Below are positions 15,693 to 24,909 of a stretch of DNA of 64,000 nt, one piece after another. How positions within the stretch are numbered: the stretch's first letter is position 1; the number at the start of each line of letters is the position of its first letter. Source of the stretch: CALKHT01 sp964511575 (GTDB taxonomy: Bacteria; Planctomycetota; Phycisphaerae; Phycisphaerales; Phycisphaeraceae); NCBI GenBank assembly GCA_964511575.1, contig CAZEFM010000003.1:29173-93172 (forward strand), given 5' to 3'. The notes under the pieces are model-generated. The model saw only the letters and a program-made list of their open reading frames with translations. It was not told the origin of the DNA and searched no databases. A program made the position numbers and the translations under genes.

Positions 15693-16478
15693 ATGCGATG
15701 CGATGCGCAACCAATCCGAGGTTCATGGCACGGCTGTCTGCCGTGGCGTTCCGCGCTGCGCAGCCACACCGCATCACAGCATCATCAGGGCTTCACGCTT
15801 TTTGAAATGCTCACCGCGATGGTGATCATGAGCGTGCTGGCGATGTCGATCTATTCGAGTCTGCAGATTGCCTTTCGCGCGCGGCGATCGGCGGAGCGGG
15901 CGCTGGAGCCGGCGCGGGTGTTGGCGCTGAGCCTGGAAATGGTGGCGGCGGAACTGCGGGCGGCAGCGCCCATCACCGGCATGCTCGCCATCGAGTTCAT
16001 CGGCACCGATGCACGCGAAAGCGCCATCCACGAAACCGACTCCATCTTCTTCTACAGCACCTCCGGATATCAGCCCTGGCCCGAACACGATGTCGGGTTC
16101 CGACAGGTCGAGTTTCTCGTGGCTCACGACATGGCAACGCAGGAACGCGTGCTGCTGCGGCGCACCGTGACGGCCGCGCTGACGCCGATCACCCCCGAGC
16201 CGGATGAACTGGTGATCTGTCGCGGAGTACGGGCGTTCAACGTGCGCTACCACGATGGCTCATCGTGGATCGATTCGTGGGACTCGGCCTCGTTCGACGA
16301 TGCCCTGCCCTACGCGGTGGAACTGACGCTGGAACTGGAACCGGACGAGGAACCGGGACCGAACGAACGCGGGCCGATGATGACAACGATCGTCTCGATA
16401 CCGCTGGGTGGCGCCCGCTCATCGAGCGATGAGGAAGGCGGCAGCGGCGGCGGAGGCGGTATTTTGAACCTGTTCTGA
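15693..16478 (+). CDS. gspJ: Minor pseudopilin GspJ
   Basis: A 261-residue pseudopilin with a long leader and HQGFTLFEMLTAMVIMSVLA as processing site. The globular domain contains the GspJ-like alternation of beta strands (DSIFFYSTSGY, GFRQVEFLVAH, AFNVRYHDGSSWIDSWD). The C-terminus is Ser/Glu then Gly-rich (EEGGSGGGGGI). It lies 3 nt after gspI and 3 nt before gspK, within the operon. Confidence 0.85.
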   Translation: MRCDAQPIRGSWHGCLPWRSALRSHTASQHHQGFTLFEMLTAMVIMSVLAMSIYSSLQIAFRARRSAERALEPARVLALSLEMVAAELRAAAPITGMLAIEFIGTDARESAIHETDSIFFYSTSGYQPWPEHDVGFRQVEFLVAHDMATQERVLLRRTVTAALTPITPEPDELVICRGVRAFNVRYHDGSSWIDSWDSASFDDALPYAVELTLELEPDEEPGPNERGPMMTTIVSIPLGGARSSSDEEGGSGGGGGILNLF

Positions 16479-16481
16479 ACC

Positions 16482-17861
16482 ATGAACGCAACGCGATGCA
16501 CACCACGAACGTCGCTCAACCACGCACCCGCACGGTGCGCGGGGACGATCCTGATCGTCACGATGTTCGTGGTGTTGAGCATCGCGGCGATGTCGATCGT
16601 GTACGCGCGTTCCGCCCGGGTGGAGGCGATCGCCTCGGCCAATCTCGCCGCCCAGACGCAGGCGCAGTACATCGCCCGCGGCGCGGTGCAGTACGTCATG
16701 GGCGTGCTTGCCGACCTGCAGGGCGAACTGCTGCGACCCGAAGACCTCGAAGTGGAAGCCGTACCCTTCGGCGATGGCTACTTCTGGCTCATCACGCCTG
16801 ACTGGAACCAGCCAGAAGGATTGAAGTTCGGCCTGATCGATGAATCGAGCAAGCTCAATCTCAATACCGCCACGTACGACATGCTCATCAAGCTGCCGAA
16901 CATGACGGATGAGTTTGCGGCGTCGATCGTCGACTGGCGCGACCCGGACAGCGATACCACGCCCAACGGCGCGGAAAACGACTACTACATGACGCTGCGG
17001 CCGGCGTACCACTGCAAGGATCAGCCCTTCGAAACGCTGGAGGAGCTGCTCATGGTGCGCGGCGCGACGCACGAGCTTGTCTTCGGCGAAGACACCAACC
17101 GCAACAACATGCTCGATCCGAATGAGAACGATGGCGACGAAACGCTGCCGCCGGACGATCGCGACAACGTTCTGGATCGCGGGCTGGTGGATTACGCGAC
17201 GGTCTATACATTGGCGCCAACGCAGAACGCGGATGGCGAATCGCTGGTGAACGTCAATCTGGGCGACAGCACACGGCTGCGCGAACTGCTGGAGACTCGG
17301 CTCAACTCGGGTGATATCGAAGGCATCATCGCCGAGGTGCAGACGAATCGACCTTACCGCAACCTGATGGACATGTTCATCCGCGCGAAGCTTCGGCCGG
17401 AAGACTTCGATGCGATCTGGGACGGTCTGACGGCGATGGAGGAAGGCGCTCCGCGCATGGGGCTGATCAACGTGAACACCGCGCCGGAGGAAGTGCTGGC
17501 GACGCTGCCGACGTTGAGCGAGTCCGACGCCGCGACCATGGTGGCGGAACGGGAAACGGCTGACCGGGAGAACGGCGGGTTTTCCTGGGTCGCCCGGGCG
17601 CTGACGGAGGAAAAAGCGATTCGAATCGGCGACTATATCACCGGTCGAACGTATCAGTACACGGCCGATGTGGTGGCGGTGAGCGCCAACGGCCGATCGT
17701 TCGCGCGGATACGTGCGGTGATCGATTTTTCCGGCTCGCCGCCGCGCATCGTGCACTATGCCGACCTCACGGCACTGGGTTGGCCGCTCGATCCGCAGAT
17801 TCTGGAAACACTGCGGGCCGGTGAACCGTTGCCCGCACCGCGAAGCGTGGTGGAGTTTTGA
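16482..17861 (+). CDS. gspK: Minor pseudopilin GspK (tip)
   Basis: A 459-residue protein with a pilin-like N-terminal helix (CAGTILIVTMFVVLSIAAMS) that lacks Glu at +5, as expected for GspK, which caps the pseudopilus. The large periplasmic domain holds the two helix-hairpin-helix-like SAM repeats typical of T2SSK: KLNLNTATYDMLIKLPNM and LINVNTAPEEVLATLPTL. An Asp/Asn-rich putative calcium loop (DTNRNNMLDPNENDGDE) lies between them. Length is a little over the usual 320-350. Confidence 0.92.
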   Translation: MNATRCTPRTSLNHAPARCAGTILIVTMFVVLSIAAMSIVYARSARVEAIASANLAAQTQAQYIARGAVQYVMGVLADLQGELLRPEDLEVEAVPFGDGYFWLITPDWNQPEGLKFGLIDESSKLNLNTATYDMLIKLPNMTDEFAASIVDWRDPDSDTTPNGAENDYYMTLRPAYHCKDQPFETLEELLMVRGATHELVFGEDTNRNNMLDPNENDGDETLPPDDRDNVLDRGLVDYATVYTLAPTQNADGESLVNVNLGDSTRLRELLETRLNSGDIEGIIAEVQTNRPYRNLMDMFIRAKLRPEDFDAIWDGLTAMEEGAPRMGLINVNTAPEEVLATLPTLSESDAATMVAERETADRENGGFSWVARALTEEKAIRIGDYITGRTYQYTADVVAVSANGRSFARIRAVIDFSGSPPRIVHYADLTALGWPLDPQILETLRAGEPLPAPRSVVEF

Positions 17862-17876
17862 TGGGGGAAGGTACGG

Positions 17877-17896
17877 AGGGACGGAGGCACGTAGGG
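17877..17896. repeat. GGACGGAGGCACG phrase repeat between gspK and gspL
   Basis: AGGGACGGAGGCACGTAGGG lies in the 66-nt gspK-gspL gap. It is the inverted version of the words at 7680-7710 and 29241-29275. It marks another internal break of the secretion operon. Confidence 0.45.
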
Positions 17897-17927
17897 TGTT
17901 GGGCGAAGGGTTAACTGAAAGAACGGC

Positions 17928-19373
17928 ATGAAGTTGTCTGGGAAACAATTGTTGGGTCTGGCGGTGGAGCCTGGGGCGTTGACGGCGTGCCAGTTGCAGT
18001 GGGACGGATCGCGCCCACAGGTGGTGCGCTCCGCCACGTTCGTGCTGCCCGAATCGGCGACGCTGGAAAAGCCCGAGTCGCTCGGCGATGCGTTCACGCA
18101 GTTTCTGCGCGAGCAGCGCTTCACCGCGAAACGCGCGATCATCGGGTTGCCCGCGGCGTGGCTGGCGGTGAAGGACCGCATGGCGCCGCCGGGCGACGAT
18201 GCCAGCACGTTCGACATCCTGCGGCTGCTTGCCGAACAGGAGTTCGCCACCGATGCGCGTGAACTGGTGTTCGACGGCTCGCTCGACGCCGCGCCGCTTC
18301 ACACGCCCAGCGCCGATGATCCGCTGCGCGCGGTGCTGCTCTTTGCCACGCTGCGCCGTCGCATGGAGGGCATCGTCAAGCTCGTGGAGCAGGCGGGGGT
18401 GAAACCGGTGGCGGTGACCTCCACCGCCATTGCGGTGTCGGATGTCGCGGCCGTCAACGATGCCTCGATGCTGCTGCGCGTCACGCCAACCGCGGTGGAA
18501 CTGGTGTGGCGGAACGACGGCCGCATCGGTGCGGTGCGCCACCTCAGCACGCACGGCCCGGGTGCCTCGGGCGGCGATGCAACGTGGGGCAACGGGCTGG
18601 GCGGTGAGCTTCGCCGGGTGTCGCTCACGTTCCCCGCCCCGACGGGTTCGACCAAACGCAAGCTTTGCCTCGTGGACAGCGCGGGGCTGTCGAACGATGC
18701 GGTGACGGCACTGGGTGAACGGCTGTCGCTGCAGGCGCAGGTGATCACCAGGTTGGGGCCGCTGCACGTGCAGGCGACGGACGGCGGCAGCACGGTGACG
18801 CCCGAGCACGCCGGCGCCGCCGCTTTGGCGCTGCGCGGGGCGAGTGATCAGCCGCTGATGGTGAATTTCCTTCACTCGCGGCTCGCGGCGCCGCCCGAGC
18901 GGATGCCAATCTATTGGCGGTACGGCATCGCCGCGGCGATCCTGCTGGTGGTCGGGATTCTGGCGCTGGCGGCGGACATGATGCTCACCCGCAGCGAGAT
19001 CAAGCAGATGAAGGTGGCCTATGCCGCCATCGAGACACCCGCGCAGGAAGCGGAGAAGCTGCGCAAACGGGTCCGGCTCGCCCGGGGCTGGTACGATCAG
19101 CGACCGAAGCTGCTGGACTGCCTTGCGGCGCTGACGATGAGCTTCCCGGAACGGGGTGTTGTCTGGGCGACCAACCTGGCGATCGATCACAACATGATCT
19201 GCAGCGTCACCGGCAAAGCGGAGAACGACGCCAGCGTTTCCACGGTGCGCGATGCGATCAGCGCTTCGCCCTACTTCACCGACATCAAGTCGGGCGGGTT
19301 TCGTGAAGCGGACCGCCAGTCGCGGCAGGTGTCGTTTTCCATTACCGCCCGTTACCGCGGCGATCAGGAGTGA
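17928..19373 (+). CDS. gspL: GspL/PilM-like cytoplasmic-membrane assembly protein
   Basis: A 481-residue protein combining a cytoplasmic actin-like fold (residues about 1-310) with a membrane helix at about 329-350 (GIAAAILLVVGILALAADMML) and a periplasmic ferredoxin-like domain. This is the GspL layout, equivalent to PilM fused to PilN. AVEPGALTACQLQWDG, RAIIGLPAAWLAVKD and VVGILALAADMM are the supporting stretches. It should recruit GspE to the inner-membrane platform together with GspM. Its stop overlaps the following gene region. Confidence 0.8.
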   Translation: MKLSGKQLLGLAVEPGALTACQLQWDGSRPQVVRSATFVLPESATLEKPESLGDAFTQFLREQRFTAKRAIIGLPAAWLAVKDRMAPPGDDASTFDILRLLAEQEFATDARELVFDGSLDAAPLHTPSADDPLRAVLLFATLRRRMEGIVKLVEQAGVKPVAVTSTAIAVSDVAAVNDASMLLRVTPTAVELVWRNDGRIGAVRHLSTHGPGASGGDATWGNGLGGELRRVSLTFPAPTGSTKRKLCLVDSAGLSNDAVTALGERLSLQAQVITRLGPLHVQATDGGSTVTPEHAGAAALALRGASDQPLMVNFLHSRLAAPPERMPIYWRYGIAAAILLVVGILALAADMMLTRSEIKQMKVAYAAIETPAQEAEKLRKRVRLARGWYDQRPKLLDCLAALTMSFPERGVVWATNLAIDHNMICSVTGKAENDASVSTVRDAISASPYFTDIKSGGFREADRQSRQVSFSITARYRGDQE

Positions 19374-19378
19374 GCCTC

Positions 19379-19984
19379 GTGCAGATGTCCTCCAAACGTG
19401 AACGCGTGATGATGATTGCGGCAGCGGTGGTGGTCGGCGCGCTGGTGCTGGACATGTTCGTGCTGTCGCCGGTGCTGGCGTGGCGCGAGGAGTTGTCGCA
19501 GGAGCACGCCGCCCTGTCGCACAAGCTTCAGGAAGCGCAGATGCTCGTGGACAACCACCCGCAGATGCAGCGGCGCTGGCGCGAGATGGTGGCGGCGGGT
19601 CTCGGTGACAATGCCGCAGCCGCCGAGGCGACCGTCTACCGCGCGGTGGGCGAGTGGGCGCGGGAATCGGGGCTGCAGTTGCAGTCGATCGTTCCCGAAC
19701 GCGTGCAGGAGGATGAATCGCTGCAGCAGGTGACGCTGCGGGCGACGGCAACGGGGCCGATGCGGGCGGTGGCGCGGTTTCTGGAAAAAGTGGAGGCGGC
19801 GGAGTTCCCCTTGCGGGTCACGCAGTTGCAGCTTGGCGCTCGACGGGAAGGGGTGGACGACCTGACGGTGCAATTGCAGCTTTCGACGCTCGTTCGACAG
19901 TCACCGCAGCCCGATTCGCCCGGGGGCGACAGGCCGCGCGAAGCAGCCGCCCCGGCGGGCCATTGGCAGGAGAATCGATCGTGA
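19379..19984 (+). CDS. gspM: GspM/PilO-like inner-membrane protein
   Basis: A 201-residue bitopic protein: short cytoplasmic tail, membrane helix (MMIAAAVVVGALVLDMFVL), a coiled coil (EELSQEHAALSHKLQEAQ), then a ferredoxin-like periplasmic domain. This is the PilO/GspM layout. I chose GTG 19379 because AGGAG lies 8 nt upstream; GTG 19370 and ATG 19385 are also in frame. The end overlaps the next gene by four bases (GTGA). Confidence 0.72.
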   Translation: MQMSSKRERVMMIAAAVVVGALVLDMFVLSPVLAWREELSQEHAALSHKLQEAQMLVDNHPQMQRRWREMVAAGLGDNAAAAEATVYRAVGEWARESGLQLQSIVPERVQEDESLQQVTLRATATGPMRAVARFLEKVEAAEFPLRVTQLQLGARREGVDDLTVQLQLSTLVRQSPQPDSPGGDRPREAAAPAGHWQENRS

Positions 19985-21114
19985 GGAAGTCCAAGATCAT
20001 CCTGTTCGCTGTTGCCGCGTTGCTGCTGACGCTGGTGGCCGTGGAACCGTCGACGTTGCTGGGGCAGCAGCGTGAGCGTGGGTCGCGCCAGCGTGGCGCT
20101 GCGCCGTCCGAGGTGCGTGGCAGCCGCGGCGCCACCCCGGCGGCGGGCGTCCCCGTGGACCGTGATCGGCTGGAGCGAGCCCTCGCAGCGGAAGCATTGG
20201 AAGTCGGGGAAGCGGACATCGACCTGGACGCGGAGATGGACGCCGACGTGGAAGTCGCCCCCGTCGAGGCCGATGCCGATGCGGACGACCGTAACGATGA
20301 TCGCAACATCGCCCCGCGACGCCGCGACACCGCGAGTAACACCGCCAATGAGGACGACAAGCGTGACAGCGATCGCAACCCCTCAACGCTGCCCACGGAT
20401 AACAAGGCGCGGTACGACCTGCTCGTGCAGCGGAACATCTTCCTGCGTTCAAGGCGCCCCCAATCGGCACGGCCCACTGCGGTAGCGACCCGTCCGACAC
20501 CTCGAACCGAGACGACGACGCAGCCGCGACCGCTGCCCAACCCCGGCCGCGACTTCGCGCTGCGAGGCGTGGCGGTGCACGGCGATCGTCGCACCGCGTT
20601 TCTCGAGGACATCAAGAACAAGTCGGCCGTGTCGGTGCGCGTGGGCGACCTCGTCGCGGGATCACGCATCGTCGGCATCGAACTTGACTACATCGAAATC
20701 GAAGCGAAAGAGAAGCGGTCGCGCATCACCGTGGGCCAGGACCTCACCGGCACGACGGCACAGGTGGTGTACGTGCCCGGCCTTGAACGGCGCAGCGGCA
20801 GCGCAACCATCACCACGCTGGGACGATCCGGCAGCGACGCCGATGAACGTGGTGGACGCAACCGACGTGGTGGCAACGCCAACGGACGCGGCGGATTCGG
20901 ACGCGATCAGCGCGGCGGCGGTGGTGCTGGCGGCGGTGGCGGCAACGAATTCGAACGCGGATTCATCGAAGGCAACGCCCCGGCAGCCGTGCCCGCACCC
21001 GTCATCATCGCCCCGGCGCCCGATTTCGATGACATCCAAATCGAGCAGGAACTCTCCCGCGAGCAGGAACTGCGCATGCGACGCCTGCGTGAACTGCAGC
21101 TCCAGGACGATTGA
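19981..21114 (+). CDS. GspC-like/PilP-like periplasmic protein with Gly/Arg-rich C-terminal region
   Basis: A 377-residue protein with an N-terminal membrane anchor or signal (IILFAVAALLLTLVAVEP) and an acidic low-complexity stretch (ADIDLDAEMDADVEV). Next is a compact domain starting RYDLLVQRNIFLRSR and continuing FALRGVAVHGDRRTAFLED and GIELDYIEIEAKEKRSRI, the layout of the GspC homology region/PilP domain that binds the secretin. Residues about 280-327 are Gly/Arg/Asn/Phe-rich. The C-terminus is a charged helix (EQELSREQELRMRRLRELQ). GTG 19981 is preceded by AGGAG. Position between GspM and GspD supports the GspC role. Confidence 0.68.
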   Translation: MRKSKIILFAVAALLLTLVAVEPSTLLGQQRERGSRQRGAAPSEVRGSRGATPAAGVPVDRDRLERALAAEALEVGEADIDLDAEMDADVEVAPVEADADADDRNDDRNIAPRRRDTASNTANEDDKRDSDRNPSTLPTDNKARYDLLVQRNIFLRSRRPQSARPTAVATRPTPRTETTTQPRPLPNPGRDFALRGVAVHGDRRTAFLEDIKNKSAVSVRVGDLVAGSRIVGIELDYIEIEAKEKRSRITVGQDLTGTTAQVVYVPGLERRSGSATITTLGRSGSDADERGGRNRRGGNANGRGGFGRDQRGGGGAGGGGGNEFERGFIEGNAPAAVPAPVIIAPAPDFDDIQIEQELSREQELRMRRLRELQLQDD

Positions 21115-21188
21115 TCGAACAACCCCAGCGCGCCGACACCACGGCGTGCTACTGAACCCCGAAGCATCGAACCCACGGACGTGAAGAT

Positions 21189-23555
21189 ATGAGGAATGAC
21201 CGCATGAAACAGTGGCTCCTGACCGGGCTGACCGCAGCCATGGCGATGATCCTGGCGCTCACGCCCACCAGCGTTGCTCAGGATTATGAACCGCAGCCCA
21301 CCGAGGACGCCCCGATTCTCCTGAACTTCAAGGATGTGTCGGTCGACGTGGTGCTCGAGTACCTCTCGGAAACCGCCGGGCTGATCGTGATCAAGACGCT
21401 GGATGTGCGTGGCACCGTCACGCTGATCAGCCGGCAGCCGTTGAGCGTCGATGAAGCCATCAGTGTGCTCAACAGCGTGCTGAAGGAAAAGGGGTACGCG
21501 GCCATCCTCATGGATCGCACGCTCAAAATCGTCGACTTCGCCAACGCGAGCAAGGAAAGCATTCCCGTGCGTGCCGGCAACATTCCCGAGTTGATCCCGC
21601 GGACCGATGAAATGGTCACGCAGGTGATCCAGCTCAAGCATGCCGACTGCGCCCAACTCGCCAACGACCTTGGTCCGCTGCTGCCCAGCTATGCGGTGCT
21701 GGCGGCCAACACGCGCACCAACTCGCTGATCCTCACCGACACGTCCGCCAACATCCGCCGCATCACCGAGATCGTGCGGGCGCTGGATGAGAGCATGGTC
21801 AACGCCGTGGACGTGCGTGTCTTCGCGCTGGAGTTCGCCGATGCCCGTGACGCCGCCCGACTGGTCAACGACCTGTTCGGCAGCCAGGGTGGTGGCGGCG
21901 GCAACCGCGGACGCGGTCGCGCCAACGAAGACCCCCGGGCGCAGATCTTCCTGCGCATGGCGGGCGGCGGCGTGCAGGCGGGCGCGGAAACCACCACCGG
22001 CCCCACCGTCGCCACGCAGGCATCCGCCGATGAACGCACCAACACCATCGTCGTCACCGGTTCGCCCGAAACACTCGACATCATCGCCAAGGTGATCGAG
22101 GAACTCGACGCCAACCCACAGGCCACCCAGGCCGTCTTCATCCACAAAGTCCGCAACGGCGACGCCGCCCAGATGTCCGATGTGCTCAACCAGCTCTTCG
22201 GCTCCACCACCGGACGAGGCCGCGCCACCAGCAACCGATCCACCACCAACCGCGGCGGGTTCGGCAACACCAACCGCTCCGGTGGATTCGGCAACACCAA
22301 CCGCGGCGGCAACTTCGGCGGCGGCGGTGGCTTCGGCGGAGGAGGCGGCTTCGGCAACACCTCCGGAGGCGGACGCGGCGGCTTCGGACGCAGCGGCAAC
22401 GCCACCCCGCGCAACGATGACCTCCTGGGCGACACCATCCCCGTCGCCAACCTGCAGGAGGACCCGGGCATGGAAGATTTCCGCGTGCCGGAGGAGGAAA
22501 CCTTCGACTTCGAAAGCGCCGCCGCGGGTCTCGCCGGCCAGGTCGATGTCGTCGCCGAGCCTGACACCAACTCGCTCATCATCATGACCCACCCGCGCAA
22601 CTTCGCGCAGATTCAGCAGATCATCGAGGACCTGGACCGCCCCATGCCCCAGGTGCTCATCAAGGTGCTCATCGCCGAGGTCACCCATGATCGCTCGCTC
22701 GAGGTCGGCGCGGAGTGGTCCATCCTCAACAACAGCGGATCGTTCAACCTCTTCACCGATCTGGGGGTCACCGCCGCAACGGGCGGCATGATCATGCGGC
22801 TGGCCGAGCAGAACATCGAACTCACGCTTCGCGCTCTGGAAATTGCGGGCAAACTCGATGTGCTGTCCCGCCCCTACATCCTCGTCGCGGAGAATCAGCC
22901 CGCCGGCATCATGGTCGGCCAGCGTGTGCCCTTCATCGTCCGCTCCCGCGTCACCGATGCGGGCCAGGTCATCAACGACATTCAGTACGAGGACGTCGGC
23001 ATCATTCTCGAGGTGACGCCGCACATCAACTCCGAAGGCCTCGTCGTCATGGACGTGACGCCCACGATCTCCGCCATCACCGATTCATCGGTGCAGATCT
23101 CCGAAGTCGTGCAGGCGCCGATCTTCTCCAACCGTTCCGCCTCCAGCCGCGTCGCCATTCAGGACGGACAGACGATCGTCATCGGCGGCCTGATGCAGGA
23201 CCAGTTGACCGAAACCGTGCGCAAGGTGCCGCTGCTGGGCGACATTCCCCTGCTGGGTGAGCTCTTCAAGAGCACCCGCATGGAAAAGAGCAAGACGGAA
23301 CTGCTGATCTTCCTCACGCCCCACGTCGCGCGTGACAGCTCGGAGCTGCAGGATCTGTCCGGCCGCGAGGAACGCAGCACCAAGATCGTTCCCCATGCGG
23401 TGGAACCGGGCATGTACGACGAGCACATGGAAGGTCTGCGTCGCGGCATGCGGCCGGAGCGCTCCACCGATGTCGTCCCGCCCGCTGAAGTCCCATCCAC
23501 CCACGGCGATTCCTCGGACACCGCTCCGCAGCGTCGCATCGAAGTGGCTCCCTGA
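21189..23555 (+). CDS. gspD: Type II secretion outer-membrane secretin GspD
   Basis: A 788-residue secretin with signal peptide (LTGLTAAMAMILALTPTSVAQ). N0 domain: NFKDVSVDVVLEYLSE. N1-N3 repeats: VIQLKHADCAQLANDLGPLL, VFALEFADARDAARLVNDLF and VFIHKVRNGDAAQMSDVLNQLF. The secretin core covers MPQVLIKVLIAEVTHD to IVIGGLMQDQLTETV and VPLLGDIPLLGELF. Two N-domain loops carry Gly/Asn/Arg/Phe-rich inserts (residues about 233-245 and 337-406, with FGNTNR repeated). The product forms the outer-membrane channel. ATG 21204 has a better ribosome-binding site than ATG 21189, so the protein may be five residues shorter. Confidence 0.95.
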   Translation: MRNDRMKQWLLTGLTAAMAMILALTPTSVAQDYEPQPTEDAPILLNFKDVSVDVVLEYLSETAGLIVIKTLDVRGTVTLISRQPLSVDEAISVLNSVLKEKGYAAILMDRTLKIVDFANASKESIPVRAGNIPELIPRTDEMVTQVIQLKHADCAQLANDLGPLLPSYAVLAANTRTNSLILTDTSANIRRITEIVRALDESMVNAVDVRVFALEFADARDAARLVNDLFGSQGGGGGNRGRGRANEDPRAQIFLRMAGGGVQAGAETTTGPTVATQASADERTNTIVVTGSPETLDIIAKVIEELDANPQATQAVFIHKVRNGDAAQMSDVLNQLFGSTTGRGRATSNRSTTNRGGFGNTNRSGGFGNTNRGGNFGGGGGFGGGGGFGNTSGGGRGGFGRSGNATPRNDDLLGDTIPVANLQEDPGMEDFRVPEEETFDFESAAAGLAGQVDVVAEPDTNSLIIMTHPRNFAQIQQIIEDLDRPMPQVLIKVLIAEVTHDRSLEVGAEWSILNNSGSFNLFTDLGVTAATGGMIMRLAEQNIELTLRALEIAGKLDVLSRPYILVAENQPAGIMVGQRVPFIVRSRVTDAGQVINDIQYEDVGIILEVTPHINSEGLVVMDVTPTISAITDSSVQISEVVQAPIFSNRSASSRVAIQDGQTIVIGGLMQDQLTETVRKVPLLGDIPLLGELFKSTRMEKSKTELLIFLTPHVARDSSELQDLSGREERSTKIVPHAVEPGMYDEHMEGLRRGMRPERSTDVVPPAEVPSTHGDSSDTAPQRRIEVAP

Positions 23556-23606
23556 GCACGAAAGCCGCTTGCAACCAAGACGGCACACCACAAGTGAAAC
23601 CGCGGC

Positions 23607-23654
23607 GCGCGGGGTCGGTTGTTGCACCTGATGTGCCGCCGCCCGACCCCGCGC
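23607..23654. terminator. Strong 12-bp hairpin after gspD
   Basis: GCGCGGGGTCGG (23607-23618) pairs perfectly with CCGACCCCGCGC (23643-23654) around a 24-nt loop. It lies 51 nt after the gspD stop and before holB. No T tract follows, so intrinsic termination in the classical sense is not assured. Confidence 0.5.
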
Positions 23655-23697
23655 CGGCCGGTTCCATCGCACATCTGGAATCCCGCGGTAAAGCGGC

Positions 23698-23703
23698 TAC
23701 CAT
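23698..23703 (+). promoter_or_regulatory. -10-like box TACCAT 8 nt before holB (leaderless start)
   Basis: GCTACCATGAGACGCG precedes ATG 23712 with no Shine-Dalgarno. It is the weakest member of the leaderless group. Confidence 0.3.
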
Positions 23704-23711
23704 GAGACGCG

Positions 23712-24821
23712 ATGGAGCACGTGCTGGGACAACCTCGGGCCATTGAAGTGCTTACCGCGGCCCTCCGCAGCGAGCGTCTGCACCACGCATGGATCTTCCA
23801 CGGACCGGTCGGCGTCGGAAAATTCACCACCGCCCGCGCCTTCTCTCGCATCCTCCTGTGCCCCAACGCCCAACCCGATCTCGCGGGCAACATCGCCGCC
23901 TGCGGGCAGTGCGAATCCTGCCGATTGTTCGCCAGCGACAACCACCCCGATCTGCACATCATCCGCAAGGAACTCGCCGCCACCTCGAGCATCGCAACAC
24001 TGCGAACCCGCAAACAGCTCAACATCCCCCTGGATGTGCTGCGCGAACACGTGGTCGGCGGCACGGCAAGCGATGGCCGGTTCTACGATGCCGCCGCGTA
24101 CAAAGCGCCCATGCTGCGCCACCACAAGGTGTTCATCATCGACGAGGCGGAACTGATCGACGAACGCGGCCAGAACGCCTTGCTCAAAACCCTCGAAGAG
24201 CCGCCTGCCGGAACCTTTTTCATTCTCGGCACCACGCGTGAGGAACGGCTGCTGCCCACGGTGCGAAGCCGCTGCCAGCGTGTCGCTTTCGTGCCGCTGT
24301 CGCCCGACATCATCGCCGAGTGGATCGCCCGGCATGCATCGGAACTGGATGAAGCATCACGCCGTTGGCTGACCGGCTATTGCGAGGGCAGCCTCGGTCG
24401 GGCGGAACTGGCGCTCACGTATGAATTGCATCACTGGGCGCAGGCCGTGCTGCCCGCGCTGAACGAGATGACACGGGGCCGATGCGACGCGGGACTGGGC
24501 GGTCGCATCGCCGGCATGGTCGACGACTTCGCCAAAACGTGGGTCGATGCCCACGCCAACGCCTCCAAGGAAGCCGCCAACAAACAGGCGATTGCGCTGA
24601 TGTGGTCGCTCATCGCCCACGAAGCGCGCCGAAGGTTGGCAGAACTCGCCCGAACCGTTCCCGCCGACGATCCCGACTCCGCCGAGGCCACGCTTCAACC
24701 CTGGCTCAGCGTCATCGATGCGCTGGGCGAAGCGCAATACCAGATCAACAGCAACGTCAACATCGGCATCGTGTGCGACCATCTGGTCTCACGCATCGAC
24801 CGTGCCCTTTCCCCCGCGTGA
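23712..24821 (+). CDS. holB: DNA polymerase III delta-prime subunit
   Basis: A 369-residue AAA+ clamp-loader subunit. The N-terminus VLGQPRAIEVLTAAL matches the family. GPVGVGKFT is the P-loop at 31-39, and a zinc site is formed by a Cys near 49 plus CGQCESC. The Walker B-equivalent VFIIDEAELIDERGQNALLKTLEEPP and the sensor region TREERLLPTVRSRCQ are present. As in DnaX/HolB, the SRC motif carries the trans-acting arginine. Residue differences could not be tested to distinguish HolB from DnaX, but the length and lack of a C-terminal tau region favour HolB. Confidence 0.9.
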   Translation: MEHVLGQPRAIEVLTAALRSERLHHAWIFHGPVGVGKFTTARAFSRILLCPNAQPDLAGNIAACGQCESCRLFASDNHPDLHIIRKELAATSSIATLRTRKQLNIPLDVLREHVVGGTASDGRFYDAAAYKAPMLRHHKVFIIDEAELIDERGQNALLKTLEEPPAGTFFILGTTREERLLPTVRSRCQRVAFVPLSPDIIAEWIARHASELDEASRRWLTGYCEGSLGRAELALTYELHHWAQAVLPALNEMTRGRCDAGLGGRIAGMVDDFAKTWVDAHANASKEAANKQAIALMWSLIAHEARRRLAELARTVPADDPDSAEATLQPWLSVIDALGEAQYQINSNVNIGIVCDHLVSRIDRALSPA

Positions 24822-24909
24822 TGAAACTGCACGAAACATGACGCCGACCATGCATCCCGTTCCGTTGGTTTTGTGCTGTGCCCCGTGTGTTCGCGGTGGG
24901 TAGCTGCCC

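Noticed and set aside
16419..19751. 1110-residue open frame antisense to gspK and gspL
   Set aside because: The plus strand encodes clear secretion proteins; the antisense protein has shadow-type composition and no domain.
22239..22407. Repeating GGCTTCGGCAACACC units resembling an array
   Set aside because: These are in-frame codons of the Gly/Asn/Phe-rich loop of GspD, without spacers of constant length, so not CRISPR.
20907..23024. 705-residue open frame antisense to gspD
   Set aside because: The secretin motifs on the plus strand are unambiguous.
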